A stretch of DNA of 64,000 nucleotides from Actinomycetales bacterium (GTDB lineage Bacteria > Actinomycetota > Actinomycetes > S36-B12): positions 119,123-183,122 of the forward strand of contig WGLX01000003.1 of NCBI GenBank assembly GCA_016125355.1, given 5' to 3'. Numbering within the stretch: the stretch's first letter is position 1; each line of letters starts with the position of its first letter. This document shows, piece after piece, positions 62,419-64,000 of the stretch. Made by a program: the position numbers and the translations under genes. Under the pieces are notes generated by a model. That model saw only the letters and a program-made list of their open reading frames with translations, did not search any database and was not told the DNA's origin.

Positions 62419-63012
62419 ATGAGTCCCGATTCGATCGCACCCTCCACTGACACCGAGGCGCTGCTCTTCGACTGCGACGGCACGCTCGTGGACACCATGA
62501 GCCTGCACCGGCTCGTGTGGACGGAGATCTTCGCGCGCTACGACTTCGCCATGACGTCAGCGTGGTGGGACCAGTACGCCAACGTGGCGCTGCTGCCCTT
62601 CGTGCGTGCCGCCATCCCCGATGCCGATGACGCGCTCGCCCACGACCTCAATCGGGAGAGCATCGGCATGTTCATGGAGAGGCTGCATCTCATCGATCCT
62701 CTCGAGCACGTCATCGAGGTGGCTCGGCAGTATCACGGACGGCTGCCCCTTGCCGTGGTCACCGGCGGGTACCGCGACGTGGTCGTGCCGACGCTCGATG
62801 CGGCGGGGATCACCGACCTCTTCGACATCATCGTCACCGCGGACGACGTCGTGAACAGCAAGCCGGCCCCGGACCTGTACGCGCTGGCCGCGCAGCGACT
62901 TGGCGTGGATCCGCAGCGGTGCCTCGCCTATGAGGACAGCGACATCGGCATGGCCTCCGCCCGTGACGCCGGCATCGGTCGGGTGGTCGATATCCGCGAC
63001 TGGCCGATCTAG
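62419..63012 (+). CDS. HAD-superfamily phosphatase / phosphomutase-like
   Basis: A 197-residue HAD enzyme. Motif I is LLFDCDGTLVDT (about residues 16-27), motif II is LAVVTGGYRD, motif III lies in NSKPAPDLY and motif IV in AYEDSDIGMASARDAG. It resembles sugar-phosphate phosphatases and beta-phosphoglucomutases. The TAGGCT box at 62404-62409 is 9 nt before the ATG. It is convergent with a DUF4287 gene, with which it overlaps by the CTAG tetramer. Confidence 0.88.
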   Translation: MSPDSIAPSTDTEALLFDCDGTLVDTMSLHRLVWTEIFARYDFAMTSAWWDQYANVALLPFVRAAIPDADDALAHDLNRESIGMFMERLHLIDPLEHVIEVARQYHGRLPLAVVTGGYRDVVVPTLDAAGITDLFDIIVTADDVVNSKPAPDLYALAAQRLGVDPQRCLAYEDSDIGMASARDAGIGRVVDIRDWPI

Positions 63013-63563
63013 TCGAGCTCCGCCAGCCGAGCCGAGACCAGGTCGGCCACCAGCCTCTTGTCGACCTTCCAGTCCACGGGCACTTGGACCGTCTTCTTCT
63101 TTCTCGGGTAGGCAGCCAGCCGGTCCCGGAAGCGATCGATCACGTCCGCGCTCAGCGGCAGCAGCAGGACGTGGTGCGTTGCCACGTCCACGCCGAGGAG
63201 ATACTGGCCACCGAGCCTGACCATCGGCTTGTTCCATGCGATGACGACCTCGGATCCGGGGCTGGCCGCCTTCGCAGCCGACAGGATCGACGTCACGGTG
63301 GCCCGCTTCTGCTCGTCAAGCGGGGCGAGGTAATCATCGACGCTGGTGAACCGCCGCGAGCTCTTCGAACCACGCGTGTACATGACCAGCGCGTTGGCGT
63401 GTGCCTGGCTGAAGCCGTGGTTCTCCCGCAGGTAGGCGATCTGCTCCGGGTACTTCCGGTCGGAGATCTCGGCCATGACGTCGAACCAGTGACTCATCGG
63501 CAGGCCGTGCTTCTTCTCGATCGCCGGCCAATACGCCTCACGGTCACCGCTGCTGGTCGCCAT
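63009..63563 (-). CDS. DUF4287 domain protein
   Basis: A 184-residue protein. N-terminal DUF4287 has the pattern YWPAIEKKHGLPMSHWFDVMAE, about 11-32, and the remainder (residues 70-184) is a DUF5655/DUF1801-like alpha-beta domain with VVIAWNKPMVRLGGQYLLGV. The role is unknown. The stop overlaps the HAD gene's stop. It is 11 nt downstream of the neighbouring HNH gene's stop on the minus strand, and a TAGCAT box lies near 63571-63576. Confidence 0.8.
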   Translation of the reverse strand: MATSSGDREAYWPAIEKKHGLPMSHWFDVMAEISDRKYPEQIAYLRENHGFSQAHANALVMYTRGSKSSRRFTSVDDYLAPLDEQKRATVTSILSAAKAASPGSEVVIAWNKPMVRLGGQYLLGVDVATHHVLLLPLSADVIDRFRDRLAAYPRKKKTVQVPVDWKVDKRLVADLVSARLAELD

Positions 63564-63574
63564 GGCCCACGATG

Positions 63575-64000
63575 CTACGTCTCACCGGGCACACCCGGTG
63601 GTTCGTGGTGGTAGATGCGGCCGAGGGGTGATCGCCAGGTGCAGTGCCCGGTTCGGTGGCTGGCGGTGATGTGCCAGCCGCCGTGGGTCTTCAGCTGATG
63701 ATGGTGCTTGCAGAGCGGTCCGAGGTTGTCCAGGTCCGTGCGTCCGCCGGAGTCGTAGGCGGTGGCGTGGTCGATCTCGCAGTTCTCGGCGGGTCTCGTG
63801 CAGCCGGGGAACCGGCAGGTCCCGTCCCGGAGGCTGATGAGGCGGCGCTGGAGATCGGAGATCGCGTACCGGGCGCGACCGGCGTCGACGATGCAGCCGG
63901 CGGCGTCGGTGACCAGCTTGCGGAGCGTCGAGGACGGGTCGGCGTCGGCGAGGAGGTCGCGGATGGTGTCCGCGGTGACCGGCTCCCCCGCGATGTTGCC
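63575..64000 (-). CDS. HNH endonuclease (DUF222 family), N-terminus beyond window
   Basis: The C-terminal 141 residues of a larger protein; the window ends before its start. The HNH nuclease domain is clear: DGTCRFPGCTRPAENCEIDHA, DLDNLGPLCKHHHQLKTHGGW. This is the C-terminal half of the DUF222-HNH (13E12-repeat) proteins, very common in actinomycetes, often in several copies. The true start lies outside this window, so no length or operon claim can be made. Confidence 0.85.
   Translation of the reverse strand, partial: GNIAGEPVTADTIRDLLADADPSSTLRKLVTDAAGCIVDAGRARYAISDLQRRLISLRDGTCRFPGCTRPAENCEIDHATAYDSGGRTDLDNLGPLCKHHHQLKTHGGWHITASHRTGHCTWRSPLGRIYHHEPPGVPGET

Overview
The window is 64 kb of high-GC DNA from a free-living, aerobic actinomycete (Actinomycetota). 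Pointers to that phylum are a polyphosphate glucokinase, DUF3052 and DUF3145 proteins, a homodimeric AceE next to a FasR-fabD-fabH-acpP-fabF-accD operon, a fused RNase H/phosphatase, a DUF222-type HNH protein, many GTG starts and many leaderless promoters (a TAnnnT box 6 nt before the start codon). The order or genus cannot be fixed from the sequence. No prophage, insertion sequence, CRISPR array or rRNA was seen.

Layout. 1-7.2 kb is housekeeping: ppgK, a MarR regulator, a small secreted protein, RNase P RNA, a methyltransferase, yaaA, and an RNase H-phosphatase / zinc-ribbon / Nif3 operon. 7.3-12.9 kb is signalling: a secreted protein, an OmpR/histidine-kinase pair whose stop codon lies inside a tRNA-Val gene, a DUF2202 secreted protein, a winged-helix protein with two PAS domains, and a peroxiredoxin. 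13-25.5 kb is central carbon and lipid metabolism: DUF3052, aceE, a ferritin-VIT1 protein, the fatty-acid synthase II operon (FabD carries an extra lipoyl-like domain), DUF3145 and BioY. 25.5-30.4 kb holds a PLP decarboxylase, a TehA-like transporter divergent from a small membrane protein across a CsoR-like palindrome, a TetR regulator and a PepE-like peptidase.

30.4-39.5 kb is the most unusual part, a cell-surface island: a secreted metzincin protease, a class F-like sortase, a 562-residue surface protein, a glycosyltransferase, a 713-residue collagen-like protein and a GAF-LuxR regulator. The two surface proteins share a near-identical C-terminal tract ending in VPAGDGSS, a membrane helix and basic residues, but no LPXTG. 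A motif close to CAATTGACCGATCA recurs upstream of the protease, both surface proteins and the regulator. I propose this as a self-contained surface-display system with its own sorting signal and regulon.

39.5-45.6 kb holds an FAD oxidoreductase, a subtilisin with fibronectin III and IPT domains, and a tryptophanase. 45.6-60.2 kb is a phenol-degradation island: a nine-residue-repeat protein coupled to hydroxymuconic semialdehyde dehydrogenase, an IclR regulator, catechol 2,3-dioxygenase and its ferredoxin on the minus strand; and on the plus strand a multicomponent phenol hydroxylase (dmpLMNOP order) and a Liv-type ABC transporter. Phenol would be converted to catechol, then 2-hydroxymuconic semialdehyde, then the dicarboxylate; later meta-pathway enzymes are not in this window. 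Four copies of GTTCC-N7-GGAAC (one with ATTCC) sit before the three transcription units and mark a likely IclR regulon. 60.3-64 kb holds a PhyH-like oxygenase, a hexose-6-phosphate epimerase, a HAD phosphatase, a DUF4287 protein and a truncated HNH protein.
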